Shown here piece after piece: positions 54,322-64,000 of a DNA stretch of 64,000 nucleotides (positions are counted from its first letter, which is position 1; each line of letters begins with the position of its first letter). Under the pieces are notes generated by a model that worked only from the letters and a program-made list of their open reading frames with translations, ran no database searches and was not told the origin of the DNA. The stretch is from Limnoglobus roseus. Its GTDB lineage: Bacteria; Planctomycetota; Planctomycetia; Gemmatales; Gemmataceae. The stretch is taken from assembly GCF_008254045.1 (NCBI RefSeq), contig NZ_CP042425.1:3162001-3226000 (forward strand). Direction: 5' to 3'. The position numbers and the translations under genes were made by a program.

Positions 54322-55572
54322 ATGCTGACTCTCGCGAAGTACTCTGTCGGCGTCGGGGACCGGTTCGTCCACCAGGCGAAGGCCCAACTCGAAGCCTGCC
54401 GGATGGCGGCCGCGCACGGCGTGGACGTGATCCCGGTCTGGAACAAGTCGAACCGCGAGCACACGATCATCGGCACCGAACCGGCCACCACCCGCACGGC
54501 CGCCGACGCCGCCGTCAAGGCGTTGGGCTGGAAGAAGCCGTACCACGTGGACGCCGACCACATCCGGCTGGAAACCGTGGACCGCTTCCTCGCGCCGTGC
54601 GACTTCTTCACCATCGACGTGGCCGACTCCATCGGTCAGCCGGCCGACCCCGCCGCGGTGAAAGCGTTCGCCGACCGGCACGCGAAGCTGACGGGCCAAG
54701 TCGCCATCCCCGGCATCGACGCCCCGTTCACCATCGGGCGGGCCGACGTGGAGCGGATCGCCGGCAAGTACCTGAAGGCCGTGCAGGACGCCGGGGCGAT
54801 CTACCGCAAGATCGCGGCCGCGAAGGGCGAGGGGAACTTCATCACCGAAGTCTCGATGGACGAAACCGACAGCCCGCAGACGCCGCCGGAACTGCTGCTC
54901 ATCCTCGCGGCTCTCGCCGACGAGAAGGTGCCGGTGCAGACGATCGCGCCGAAGTTCACCGGCCGATTCAACAAGGGCGTCGATTACGTCGGTGACCTGC
55001 ACCAGTTCGACAAGGAATTCCGCGAAGACTTGGCCGTGATCGCGTTCGCGGTGAAGGAGTTTGGCCTGCCGGCGAACCTGAAACTGAGCGTCCACTCGGG
55101 CAGCGACAAGTTCACGATCTACCTGCCGATGCGGTTGGCCATCCACGAGTTCGACGCCGGGGTGCACCTGAAGACGGCCGGCACGACGTGGCTGGAAGAA
55201 GTCATCGGCCTCGCCGAGTCCGACGGCGACGGGTTGGAGTTGGCGAAGGAGATTTACGCGAAGGCGCTGAAGAAGAAGGACGAGTTGTGCGCCCCCTACG
55301 CCACGGTCATCGACATCGACGAGACGAAGTTGCCGACGCTGGAGCGGGTCGGCGACTGGGGGCCGGAGCAGTTCGTCGCGGCTCTGCAACACGTCCCGAC
55401 GCACCCGGCCTTCAACCCGCACTTCCGGCAACTGCTGCACGTCGGCTTCAAGGTCGCTGCCCAGATGGGCGACCGCTATCTGAACATGCTGAAGACATGC
55501 GAGGAAGAGATTTCGAAGAACGTGACCCTGAACCTCTACGACCGGCACCTGAAGCCGCTATTTCTGGGATGA
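54322..55572 (+). CDS. uxaE: Tagaturonate epimerase-family protein
   Basis: The 416-residue protein begins LTLAKYSVGVGDRFVHQAKAQ, typical of UxaE, which interconverts D-tagaturonate and D-fructuronate. Metal-binding residues are probably in YHVDADHIRLETVD, FTIDVADSIG and LKLSVHSGSDKF; HLKTAGTTWLEEV follows. The next gene, an SDR, could reduce the product to mannonate. Gene order supports a uronate operon. Confidence 0.88.
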   Translation: MLTLAKYSVGVGDRFVHQAKAQLEACRMAAAHGVDVIPVWNKSNREHTIIGTEPATTRTAADAAVKALGWKKPYHVDADHIRLETVDRFLAPCDFFTIDVADSIGQPADPAAVKAFADRHAKLTGQVAIPGIDAPFTIGRADVERIAGKYLKAVQDAGAIYRKIAAAKGEGNFITEVSMDETDSPQTPPELLLILAALADEKVPVQTIAPKFTGRFNKGVDYVGDLHQFDKEFREDLAVIAFAVKEFGLPANLKLSVHSGSDKFTIYLPMRLAIHEFDAGVHLKTAGTTWLEEVIGLAESDGDGLELAKEIYAKALKKKDELCAPYATVIDIDETKLPTLERVGDWGPEQFVAALQHVPTHPAFNPHFRQLLHVGFKVAAQMGDRYLNMLKTCEEEISKNVTLNLYDRHLKPLFLG

Positions 55573-55575
55573 AGA

Positions 55576-55651
55576 GGTGAACGGGTGACGCGGTGAAGGG
55601 GTGACAAAACCCTTCTGTCTTTTCACTCGTTCACCCCTTCGCCCGTTCACC
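55576..55651. repeat. Imperfect inverted repeat between uxaE and the SDR gene
   Basis: GGTGAACGGGTGACGCGGTGAAGGGGTGA (55576-55604) is an imperfect inverse of 55623-55651. The unit GTGAAGGGGTGA/GTGAACGGG is itself repetitive. It could be a dispersed repeat or weak terminator. Confidence 0.65.
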
Positions 55652-55673
55652 CCTTCATCCCCAAGGCTCTCCC

Positions 55674-56486
55674 ATGCCCTCCGACCTGTTCAACCTCGAA
55701 TCTGAAGTCGCCGCCGTGTTCGGCGGGACCGGCGTCCTCGGCGGCGCGATGGCCGACGCCCTTGCGGCGGCCGGGGCCAAAGTCGCCATCATCGGCCGCA
55801 GCGAGGAGCGCGGCAAGGAAGCCGTGAAGCGGATCGAAGCCGCCGGCGGGACGGCGTTCTTCGTGGCGGCCGACGCGATGAGCCGCGATTCTATCACCGC
55901 GGCCCGCGACGCGATTCAGAAGAAGTGGGGGACAGTTACCGTCCTCGTCAACGGGGCCGGCGGGAACAAGCCGGAGGCGACCGTGCCGCCCGGCGGCGAC
56001 TTCTGCAAGTTGCCGATCGACGGCTGGTCGGCAGTGTTCGACCTGAACCTCGTCGGCGGCACGCTGCTGCCGTGCCAGGTCTTCGGCGAATCCATGCTCG
56101 CGGCGGGGAAGGGGAGCATCATCAACATCGCGTCGATCGCGTCCATCTTGCCACTGTCGCGGGTCGTGGCCTACTCGGCGTCGAAGGCGGCCGTGCTGAA
56201 CTTGACGCAATGGCTGGCCCGCGAGTGGGCGACGAAGGGGGTGCGGGTGAACGCGATCACTCCCGGCTTCTTCCCGGCCGAACAGAACCGCAAACTGCTC
56301 CTGAAGGAAGACGGCACGTACACCGAGCGCGGCCAGTCGATCATCGGCCACACGCCGATGGGCCGGTTCGGCGAGTCGAAGGAATTGGCCGGCGCGACCG
56401 TTTGGCTGGCGTCGCCGAAGGCGGCGTCGTTCGTTACCGGCCAGAACATTGTCGTGGACGGCGGCTTCTCGTCGGTGACGATCTGA
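55674..56486 (+). CDS. SDR oxidoreductase, probable fructuronate/mannonate reductase
   Basis: The 270-residue SDR has the Rossmann motif AAVFGGTGVLGGAMA, NGAGGNKPEA, catalytic Ser in NIASIASILPLSRVV and YSASKAAV (Tyr-x3-Lys), and ends GQNIVVDGGFSS. I recall such SDRs annotated as D-mannonate oxidoreductase. Position after uxaE fits reduction of fructuronate to mannonate. Substrate is inferred from context. Confidence 0.9.
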   Translation: MPSDLFNLESEVAAVFGGTGVLGGAMADALAAAGAKVAIIGRSEERGKEAVKRIEAAGGTAFFVAADAMSRDSITAARDAIQKKWGTVTVLVNGAGGNKPEATVPPGGDFCKLPIDGWSAVFDLNLVGGTLLPCQVFGESMLAAGKGSIINIASIASILPLSRVVAYSASKAAVLNLTQWLAREWATKGVRVNAITPGFFPAEQNRKLLLKEDGTYTERGQSIIGHTPMGRFGESKELAGATVWLASPKAASFVTGQNIVVDGGFSSVTI

Positions 56487-56493
56487 CGTGCGG

Positions 56494-56546
56494 GAACGGA
56501 GAAGGGGCCGGGAGTCGTTTCACGACTCCCGGCCCCTTCTCCGTTC
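56494..56546. terminator. Perfect 25-bp hairpin between convergent genes
   Basis: Arms 56494-56518 and 56522-56546 are perfectly complementary around TTC. It separates the SDR gene from the convergent propeller gene. Confidence 0.85.
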
Positions 56547-56553
56547 GAAGTGA

Positions 56554-58263
56554 CTACTTGACCAGCGGGTTGTCCGTCACACCGGTGGGCATCGGCGGGT
56601 TCGGATCGGCCTTCCTGAGAATCGTCGGGTCGATCTTGTGCAGCGGCGGGACGACCGACATGGCGGTGGCGTACTTCGCGGCCTTGTCCCGCAGGCAGAT
56701 CAGCAGGCCCGTGTCCGACGCCATGAAGAGGCGGTCCGTCTGATCGTTCGTGGCCTGCACGGTGAAGCCGCTGAGGTTAATCGCCCCGATCTGAATGGCC
56801 CGCTTCGAGGCGAGGTCGGTCACGCGGTTCTTGTCGTACACCCGCACGATGCCCTGTTTGTCGCGGACGTACACGACCTCTTCGGTCGCGCCGAGAATCG
56901 TGTCGGCAACGTCGTCGGTCCGCCAGATCACCTCGCCCGTCTTGCGGTCCACGCGGGCCACGCCGGACGTGTCGCCGCCCTGGTAGACCGAGTCCTTCGT
57001 GAGGTACGGCTTCCGGTTCATCGCACCGCCGACGTTCGACCGCCAGTTCAGTTTCGCGACCGACCCGCCGCCGCTGGTCATGTCGATCGCCAAGAGGTTG
57101 CCGTCCACGAGCGGGAAGTAGGCCACGTCTTCCGCCTGCACCGGCTGGGCGGCCGGCAGGTTCGGGATGCGGGCCGAGACTTGCAACGCCCGGTCTTCCT
57201 TCAAGATCGCCTGAAGTTGCGGCGCGTCGCCGGACATCCAGACGCGGAAGTTCGTCGTCAGCGGGGAGTGCGTCAGCCGGACCGACGACCCGATGACCCA
57301 CCGAGCTTTCGGTTCCAACCCGCGTGGCAGGAGGCTCGACCGTTCCAGCACCCCGGCCACCGACGGCGGGATGGCGCTGATCGACGGCGTCCGCTGAATC
57401 TGGGCCCCGGTCGGGTCCTGGATGCTGTACGGCTGGCGGAGGCTGTGGACGGTCGAAAGGGAGTCGGACTTAACGAGGTACTTGCCCCGCTGGTCGAACG
57501 CGGTGTACGGCGGCCGGACCGAGTTCGGGATCGACAGCGAGGGCGATCGCTGGGCGCCGAGCGTCCCGGCCGTGCCGCCGACGTTCGCCCCGACGCTGAC
57601 CTTCGGCTCGTCGAACACCGGCTGGGTGAACGGGATGTTGCGCGACGTACTCGGGTACCGGGTCGCGACCACGTCGGCCGGATTCTTGCCGGTGAGGCTC
57701 ACGACCCCACCGGTGGTCGCATCGGCCTTCGCCCGGTTCAGTCGCTCGGGCATGCTCACCGCCTGGGGCAGGGCGTAGGCCGTCACCCGTTGACCGTTGA
57801 GCGCGAGGTAGATGGTGTCAAGGTCCATCGTCGGCGGGGCCGACGGCACGAGCGGCAGCTTGTACTTGAATTCCTGCAGGCCGGTGTAGCGGTCCAGGAG
57901 GTACATCGTGGCCAGGTTCGTCGCCACGACGTAGCGGTCGTTGACGGCCACGTCGTGGAGTGGGACGTTGGCGGCCTCGTACTTCAGCGTCCACTGCTGG
58001 GCACCTGTCTTCGCGTCGAGAGCGATCAACACGCCCGACCGCGTCTGGATGAACATCTGGTTGCCGTCCGTGACTTGAATCAGGCCGACGGCGTCCTGCC
58101 GGTTAATCAGCGGAATCGCGGTGGTCCACTCGGTCCGCAAGTTCACGACGTCAAGGCTCGCATTCGACGGCGGGACCACCCCGGACGACGGCGATTGCCC
58201 GCGGGAGTCGGCGGCCGCCCCGGCGAAGAGGGCACCGATCAAGAGCTTCGTAAGGAACCGCAT
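56554..58263 (-). CDS. Exported PQQ-like beta-propeller protein
   Basis: The 569-residue protein has a signal peptide (MRFLTKLLIGALFAGAAA). Repeats of the PQQ/BamB type are visible: GVLIALDAKTGAQQWTLKY, MYLLDRYTGLQEFKYKL, VARVDRKTGEVIWRTDD, GIVRVYDKNRV and GLLICLRDKAAKY. A long low-complexity insert (residues about 180-330) sits between propeller blades. It probably acts as a periplasmic scaffold; no enzymatic PQQ site is seen. Confidence 0.87.
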   Translation of the reverse strand: MRFLTKLLIGALFAGAAADSRGQSPSSGVVPPSNASLDVVNLRTEWTTAIPLINRQDAVGLIQVTDGNQMFIQTRSGVLIALDAKTGAQQWTLKYEAANVPLHDVAVNDRYVVATNLATMYLLDRYTGLQEFKYKLPLVPSAPPTMDLDTIYLALNGQRVTAYALPQAVSMPERLNRAKADATTGGVVSLTGKNPADVVATRYPSTSRNIPFTQPVFDEPKVSVGANVGGTAGTLGAQRSPSLSIPNSVRPPYTAFDQRGKYLVKSDSLSTVHSLRQPYSIQDPTGAQIQRTPSISAIPPSVAGVLERSSLLPRGLEPKARWVIGSSVRLTHSPLTTNFRVWMSGDAPQLQAILKEDRALQVSARIPNLPAAQPVQAEDVAYFPLVDGNLLAIDMTSGGGSVAKLNWRSNVGGAMNRKPYLTKDSVYQGGDTSGVARVDRKTGEVIWRTDDVADTILGATEEVVYVRDKQGIVRVYDKNRVTDLASKRAIQIGAINLSGFTVQATNDQTDRLFMASDTGLLICLRDKAAKYATAMSVVPPLHKIDPTILRKADPNPPMPTGVTDNPLVK

Positions 58264-58406
58264 GAACGAGTCTCCGGGTGCGGACCGCGGTACGGATTTC
58301 GGCTGTCGTTACTTTAACGCGCCAACCTGAGAAGAGTTGGCGAAGCGAGTCCGCGACCGGGCAAACCGGCGGCGACGGGAACGGTTGTGCCGGTCGCACG
58401 GGCGGG

Positions 58407-58904
58407 TCACTTTTTCCCGAGGGCTCGCTTTCGCGCGAAGAAATCGCTGAGGGCTCCGGCGCACGCTTCCCGCATCACGCCGCCGAGGACCGTGCAGCGG
58501 TGGTTCAATCGCGGGTCGGTCGTGATCTGGTAGAGCGTGTGGCACGCCCCGGCTTTCGGGTCCGTGCAACCGTAAACGACCACCGGCAGGCGGGCCTGCA
58601 CGATCGCCCCCGCACACATCGGGCACGGTTCCAGCGTCACGTACAGGAAGCAGTTTTCCAACCGCCACGACCCGAGCGACGCGGCCGCCTGCGTCAGCGC
58701 GATCATCTCGGCGTGGGCCGTCGGGTCTTTGAGTTGTTCCCGCTGGTTGTGGGCGCGGGCGATCACGCCCCGCTCGACGTGGACGATCACCGCCCCGACC
58801 GGGACTTCGTCCTCGGCATCGGCCTGGCGAGCCTCTTCCAGGGCCATCTCCATGTGGAGCAGGTGAACCGGATTCCGCGGGTCGGTAAAGACGAGGTCGA
58901 ACAT
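58407..58904 (-). CDS. tadA: tRNA-specific adenosine deaminase
   Basis: The 165-residue enzyme converts A34 to inosine in tRNA(Arg). Zinc site: THAEM-type [11 protein letters not shown] and [15 protein letters not shown]. Start [28 protein letters not shown]; the second Met at residue 18 is a possible alternative start. Typical length for TadA. Confidence 0.94.
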   Translation of the reverse strand: MFDLVFTDPRNPVHLLHMEMALEEARQADAEDEVPVGAVIVHVERGVIARAHNQREQLKDPTAHAEMIALTQAAASLGSWRLENCFLYVTLEPCPMCAGAIVQARLPVVVYGCTDPKAGACHTLYQITTDPRLNHRCTVLGGVMREACAGALSDFFARKRALGKK

Positions 58905-58969
58905 GAAGGAGATTCTACCGGCCGGCGGGCGTGTACAACAAGTGAAAGCTCCTTCCGCCGAGGTTCACC

Positions 58970-59395
58970 ATGCCCGACAACGCCGACGACCAGCCGTGGT
59001 ACCAGGACGGCCTCCGCTTCACCTGCACGCAGTGCGGCAAGTGCTGCACCGGCGACCCCGGCTTCGTGTGGGTGGACGAGGAGGAACTCCGCAAACTCGC
59101 CGCGTTCCGGGGCGAGCCTCTGCGGGAGTTCGTGCCGCTGTACACCCGCAAGGCCCGCGGCAAGGTGACGCTCCGCGAGAAGGCTAACGGCGACTGTGTG
59201 TTTTTCGAGGCCGGCCGCGGGTGCACGGTCTATCCCGTGCGGCCGAAACAGTGCCGGACGTGGCCGTTCTGGGAGAGCAACCTCGAATCGCCGGAACAGT
59301 GGGAGCGAACCGAGTCGATCTGCCCCGGCAGCGGCCAGGGGGAGTTGATCCCGGTGGAAGAAATCGTGAAGCGGATGAAGATCGTCAAGATGTGA
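58970..59395 (+). CDS. YkgJ-family cysteine-cluster protein
   Basis: The 141-residue protein has the cysteine set [43 protein letters not shown], typical of YkgJ/UPF0153 zinc or iron-sulfur proteins. A GSGQGEL and charged tail follow. Function is unknown; some relatives are linked to flagellar or Fe-S roles. A single gene upstream of gnd. Confidence 0.92.
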   Translation: MPDNADDQPWYQDGLRFTCTQCGKCCTGDPGFVWVDEEELRKLAAFRGEPLREFVPLYTRKARGKVTLREKANGDCVFFEAGRGCTVYPVRPKQCRTWPFWESNLESPEQWERTESICPGSGQGELIPVEEIVKRMKIVKM

Positions 59396-59478
59396 GCCGC
59401 CGTCTCCCCCCGCGGCACGCACCTCGTAAGATGCCCCTCAGTCTCTCATTCCATCTTCCCTCAGAAGGTAGTCGAATC

Positions 59479-60936
<1,458 letters not shown>

Positions 60937-60956
60937 TCGCGGAAGCCGTGCGACCG

Positions 60957-61010
60957 ACAGCCCGCGGGGCGAGCAAGGGAATACGTTTCCTTGCTCGCCC
61001 CGCGGGCTGT
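60957..61010. terminator. Strong hairpin after gnd
   Basis: ACAGCCCGCGGGGCGAGCAAGGGAA pairs with TTTCCTTGCTCGCCCCGCGGGCTGT with one mismatch and is followed by TTTCTT, a rho-independent terminator on the plus strand. Confidence 0.85.
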
Positions 61011-61020
61011 TTTCTTGTCG

Positions 61021-61119
61021 CCGGGTTGGTACGTCAACGTGCCGCTGGACGTGAGCTACCAGGCGTCGTGGGAGGTTCTGCCGCCGATCCTCCGGAATCG
61101 CGTGCTGATTCCGGTCTAG
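61021..61119 (+). pseudogene. Coding fragment of 32 residues, C-terminal remnant
   Basis: The frame reads PGWYVNVPLDVSYQASWEVL... and ends IPV at a TAG at 61117-61119. It has no start codon or ribosome site and begins just after the gnd terminator. It looks like the end of an older gene. The parent family is not recognised. Confidence 0.4.
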
Positions 61120-61125
61120 TTGCGG

Positions 61126-62427
61126 TTACTCCGGCGGTAGCGCGGCGTACTCGGTCGTCTCGCCGCTGCTCGCCCCGACGCGGGGGAAGAACGCCCGGAC
61201 GGTGGTGCCCTTGCCCACGGCGCTCTCGATCCGCACGAACCCGCCGGCCCGGTCCACGGCCCGCCGGACGACGGCTAGGCCGACACCCGTCCCCTTGGAC
61301 TTCGTCGTGAAGAACGAGTCGAACGCCCGCCGTCGCGTCGAGTCGTCCATCCCCACGCCCCCGTCGGCCACCTCGACCATGACGTAGTGCCCCGGCACGC
61401 CCGTCCCCGGGTCGATGCGAACCGGGGCAATCCGCATCCGGATTTCGCCCCCGCCGGGCAGGGCGTCGCGGGCGTTCACGACGAGGTTCAAGAGGAGGCG
61501 GGTGTACTGGCTCCGGTCGATCAGGACCGTGCCGACCGCCGCCGGGCGGGCGTACCGGAGCGAGTGGCGGTCGCCGGTAGCGGCCCGGAGGACCGGGAGG
61601 AACTGACCCGTCGCCGCCGACAGGTCGATGACCGCCGGGGGGTGGTTCGAGGGCCGGGCAAAATCCATCATCTCGTTCGCAAGATCAACGCCCCGGCCGG
61701 CCGCGGCGACCATTCCGTTCAACATCTCTCGGGCTTCGGGTGCCAGGTCATTCCGGGCGGCGAGTAGATCGCCGCCGCCGACGACCACGCTGAGCAGGTT
61801 GCGGAAGTCGTGGGACAGGCCCGCCGCCATCTGCTCTAGGGCTTCCGCCTTCTCCACCATCGCCAGCCGCGGGGCCTGAGTCCGCAGGGCCGCTCTTAGA
61901 TCCGCCACCTCGGCCGACTGGATCCGCAGGCCCAGGATATCGGCCACCGATCCGGCGAAGTCGCGGTCCTCGGTCGTCCACTCCCGCGGTGGCCCGACGT
62001 GCTCGTGGCAGACGACCCCGGCCAGTTCCCCGTCGATGAAGATGCCGGCGTCGAGGATCGAACTGATGCCGAGCGGCATCAGGTACGCGGCGGCCAGTTC
62101 GGCCGTCCGGGGATCGGTGGCGGCGACCTCGGCCGGCACCGCCTTGCGAATCGTCAGTGAGGAAAAATACGCGGGAAAGTCGGCCACCCGAATGATGGCC
62201 CCGGCGGAGTGTTCGCGGGTGGAGCGTTCGTACAAGTTGGCACACCGCATGGCCGACCGTTGGTCGATGTACAGCCACACCCCGACCCGCGCCACCCGGG
62301 CCGCGTCCGCGACGATCTCGCACGCCCGCGCGAACACCTCCGCCAGTCGCATCTCGGCGGGAAGTTTGGTGAGCGTCAGGCGTGCGGCCTCACTCGGCCG
62401 TCGTGGCTCGGGGTGGGTGAACGACAT
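61126..62427 (-). CDS. GAF-domain sensor histidine kinase
   Basis: The start at 62427 has GGAGG 6 nt upstream and gives 433 residues. Residues about 30-190 form a GAF domain (IVADAARVARVGVWLY, GISSILDAGIFIDGELAGVVCHEHVG). The HisKA His is in QMAAGLSHDFRNLLSVV. HATPase boxes are RLLLNLVVNARDAL, VEVADGGVGMDD and FFTTKSKGTGVGLAVVRRAV. No membrane helix is seen, so it is cytoplasmic. No response regulator lies nearby. Confidence 0.93.
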   Translation of the reverse strand: MSFTHPEPRRPSEAARLTLTKLPAEMRLAEVFARACEIVADAARVARVGVWLYIDQRSAMRCANLYERSTREHSAGAIIRVADFPAYFSSLTIRKAVPAEVAATDPRTAELAAAYLMPLGISSILDAGIFIDGELAGVVCHEHVGPPREWTTEDRDFAGSVADILGLRIQSAEVADLRAALRTQAPRLAMVEKAEALEQMAAGLSHDFRNLLSVVVGGGDLLAARNDLAPEAREMLNGMVAAAGRGVDLANEMMDFARPSNHPPAVIDLSAATGQFLPVLRAATGDRHSLRYARPAAVGTVLIDRSQYTRLLLNLVVNARDALPGGGEIRMRIAPVRIDPGTGVPGHYVMVEVADGGVGMDDSTRRRAFDSFFTTKSKGTGVGLAVVRRAVDRAGGFVRIESAVGKGTTVRAFFPRVGASSGETTEYAALPPE

Positions 62428-62670
62428 CAGTTCCTCCGGACGGGTGAGGCGTACCCTGACCAGATTAGTACGACGGCACGACTGTTCTGTTCTTCCCGAC
62501 ACTTTACCCGAGAAAGGGCATTCCCGAAAGCACTTTCCCGCCTTTGTCATGCGGCGGGGCAAACGGCCGCTTGCAGTCGAACATTTCCAGTTGGCGTGGT
62601 CGGAGTTTGGTGGCAGTCTATAATTGGTTGGAGTAACTCCGCCCTCGTCCATCCCCTCGGAACCGCCGCC

Positions 62671-63897
62671 ATGACTCGCCATGCGGCCGCGAAACTTTTT
62701 CTAGTCGGTTCGCTCGCCGCGGGCTTTGCCCCGCGCCTGCCCGCCATCGACCCCGACCCGTCCAAGCTCGCCCCGACGCGGGAGCAGGCGACCCGCGCGC
62801 AGGAACTCGTGGCGAAGCTCGGCGACCCGGTTTTCCGCATCCGCGACGACGCCACCCGCGAGTTGCGGAAGTTGGGCCGGGCCGCTCTGCCGGTCCTGAA
62901 CGACACCCTCAACACGACGCCCGACCCGGAAGTCCGCGTCCGCTGCGAGACGTTGCTCCCGGCCATCGAGACGGCCGACCTGAAGGCCCGCCTGGCGGCG
63001 TTTGTTTCCGATGCTGACGGGAAGTACGACCACAAACTGCCCGGCTGGGGGGCGTTCCGCACGATCACTGGCAACACCGCCGACGCGCGGACACTCTTCG
63101 CTGACGCCTGCCAGTCGAAGGACAACGTCGAAGTCCTCCAGGCCCTCGGGTCGCCGAAAGAGGAACTTGAAAAGGTCGTGCTGAACCGGCGGATGCTGCT
63201 GTACAACCAGTCCGTTCGTTACTCGCCCAACGGCGTCCGCACGCCGGCCAGAACCGGGGACGTGGTGACGCTCCTGTTCGCAGAGGCGACGGTTTCGATC
63301 GCCAACCGGAACTACTCCTACGCCATCACGAACTTGCTCAGCCAGCCGACCGTCCGCGAGGCGGTCACGGCCGAGACGGGCGAACCGTTCCGCAAACTGC
63401 TCGCCCACTGGATGGACTCGCGGACTAACTACCTCGAAATCTACCAGGCGATGAACCTGGCCGGGCAACTCAACCTCAAAGACATCCCGGTCACGAAGTA
63501 CGCCGAGAAAGTGCTGGCGACCGAAACCTCGCCGGTCATCTACCGGATGTACGCGCTGACCACGACGGCCCGCGTTGTCGGGGCTGACGGTTTGCCGACA
63601 CTGGCGAAGGCGATGGACGACAAGACGAAGTACGCGGTGAACTGGATCGTGAACAACCAGCGGACGGTCCACGAGGTCCAGGTCCGGGACATCGCGCTGG
63701 TGATGAGCCTGTTGGTGACGAAGCAGAAGCCCGAAGACTATGGCGTGGAAGTCAAGAATTTGACCGCCCAGAACCTCAACGACGCCCTCAAATTCAGCTA
63801 CATGTACTACGCATTCGCGGACGACAAAGCCCGCGACGCCGCGTTCGCGAAGTGGAAGCAGTACCAGGCCAAGCAGCCGAATCCGGCGAAGAAATAA
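62671..63897 (+). CDS. Exported HEAT-like repeat protein
   Basis: The ATG at 62671 gives 408 residues with a signal-like N-terminus (AAKLFLVGSLAAGFAPRLPA). Residues about 38-105 contain HEAT-like helices: LVAKLGDPVFRIRDDATRELRKLGRAALPVLNDTL and DPEVRVRCETLLPAI. The rest is helical. I recall many planctomycete proteins with this N-terminus; function is unknown. Confidence 0.83.
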   Translation: MTRHAAAKLFLVGSLAAGFAPRLPAIDPDPSKLAPTREQATRAQELVAKLGDPVFRIRDDATRELRKLGRAALPVLNDTLNTTPDPEVRVRCETLLPAIETADLKARLAAFVSDADGKYDHKLPGWGAFRTITGNTADARTLFADACQSKDNVEVLQALGSPKEELEKVVLNRRMLLYNQSVRYSPNGVRTPARTGDVVTLLFAEATVSIANRNYSYAITNLLSQPTVREAVTAETGEPFRKLLAHWMDSRTNYLEIYQAMNLAGQLNLKDIPVTKYAEKVLATETSPVIYRMYALTTTARVVGADGLPTLAKAMDDKTKYAVNWIVNNQRTVHEVQVRDIALVMSLLVTKQKPEDYGVEVKNLTAQNLNDALKFSYMYYAFADDKARDAAFAKWKQYQAKQPNPAKK

Positions 63898-63904
63898 ATG
63901 AACC

Positions 63905-63933
63905 CGGCCGGCCGGGTCTTACCCGGCCGGCCG
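63905..63933. terminator. Hairpin terminator
   Basis: CGGCCGGCCGGGT pairs with ACCCGGCCGGCCG around CTT, followed by TCATTTTC. It follows the HEAT gene and precedes the end of the next minus-strand gene. Confidence 0.75.
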
Positions 63934-63960
63934 TCATTTTCACTGCACCTCGTCGACTAA

Positions 63961-64000
63961 TTAATTGTCCAGGCCATTCGTCTCGCCGCCGCTCGGCGTG
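63961..64000 (-). CDS. C-terminal end of a minus-strand gene running off the window
   Basis: The minus-strand frame reads TPSGGETNGLDN and stops at 63961-63963. Only about 12 codons are visible. It resembles the ends of DUF1559 proteins but cannot be assigned. Confidence 0.35.
   Translation of the reverse strand, partial: TPSGGETNGLDN

Overview
The window is GC-rich bacterial DNA with the gene content of a Gemmata-like planctomycete (family Gemmataceae, inferred). It has three prepilin-like DUF1559 genes, two of them overlapping small lipoprotein genes, a planctomycete-style sulfatase, a PEP-CTERM protein, a TIGR02996/leucine-rich gene, secreted HEAT and prenyltransferase-repeat proteins, and many short genes seen mainly in this group. 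No rRNA, intact tRNA or CRISPR array was found.

Layout. 1-2.1 kb: a rhamnogalacturonan lyase cut by the window edge and a sulfatase. 2.1-7.7 kb: a minus-strand type VI secretion-like cassette in the order VgrG, PAAR, FHA-DUF4123 adaptor, adaptor companion, Cys/His cargo candidate, lipoprotein that could be its immunity protein. 8-27.2 kb: mostly housekeeping genes (dtd, hom, an AlkA-type glycosylase, waaA with an in-frame palindromic insertion, gluconolactonase-like protein, zinc alcohol dehydrogenase, sigma-54 activator, ferredoxin, aldo/keto reductase, GNAT protein). 27.2-41.2 kb: a mosaic mobile region. It holds a 5'-truncated transposase, an ISAs1-type element with a perfect 10-bp target duplication and a passenger gene, a terminase/glycosyltransferase chimera, a hairpin-rich non-coding block with a promoter and terminator, an IS66-type element with a DUF6891 passenger, a divergent HTH/DUF3102 pair, a large serine recombinase and truncated terminase genes. 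41.2-64 kb: ordinary chromosome again (ispG, AAA+ ATPase, a frameshifted LRR gene, rrf2-cysH, a phosphodiesterase-GDPD fusion, glycosylasparaginase, DUF1559/lipoprotein operon, ArsR regulator, tagaturonate epimerase and SDR, PQQ-propeller protein, tadA, YkgJ protein, gnd, histidine kinase, HEAT protein).

How genes may work together. The rhamnogalacturonan lyase, sulfatase, SMP-30 lactonase, tagaturonate epimerase and SDR fit degradation of sulfated or pectic polysaccharides and uronate use. The 2.5-7.7 kb genes look like one transcription unit for loading and delivering a toxin on a VgrG spike, though no structural T6SS genes lie in the window. The Rrf2 regulator follows cysH and may control sulfur assimilation. 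The 27-41 kb region is the clearest accessory island. Both complete IS elements there carry an unrelated passenger gene. Perfect GC-rich hairpins separate most convergent or sequential chromosomal genes and probably act as terminators.
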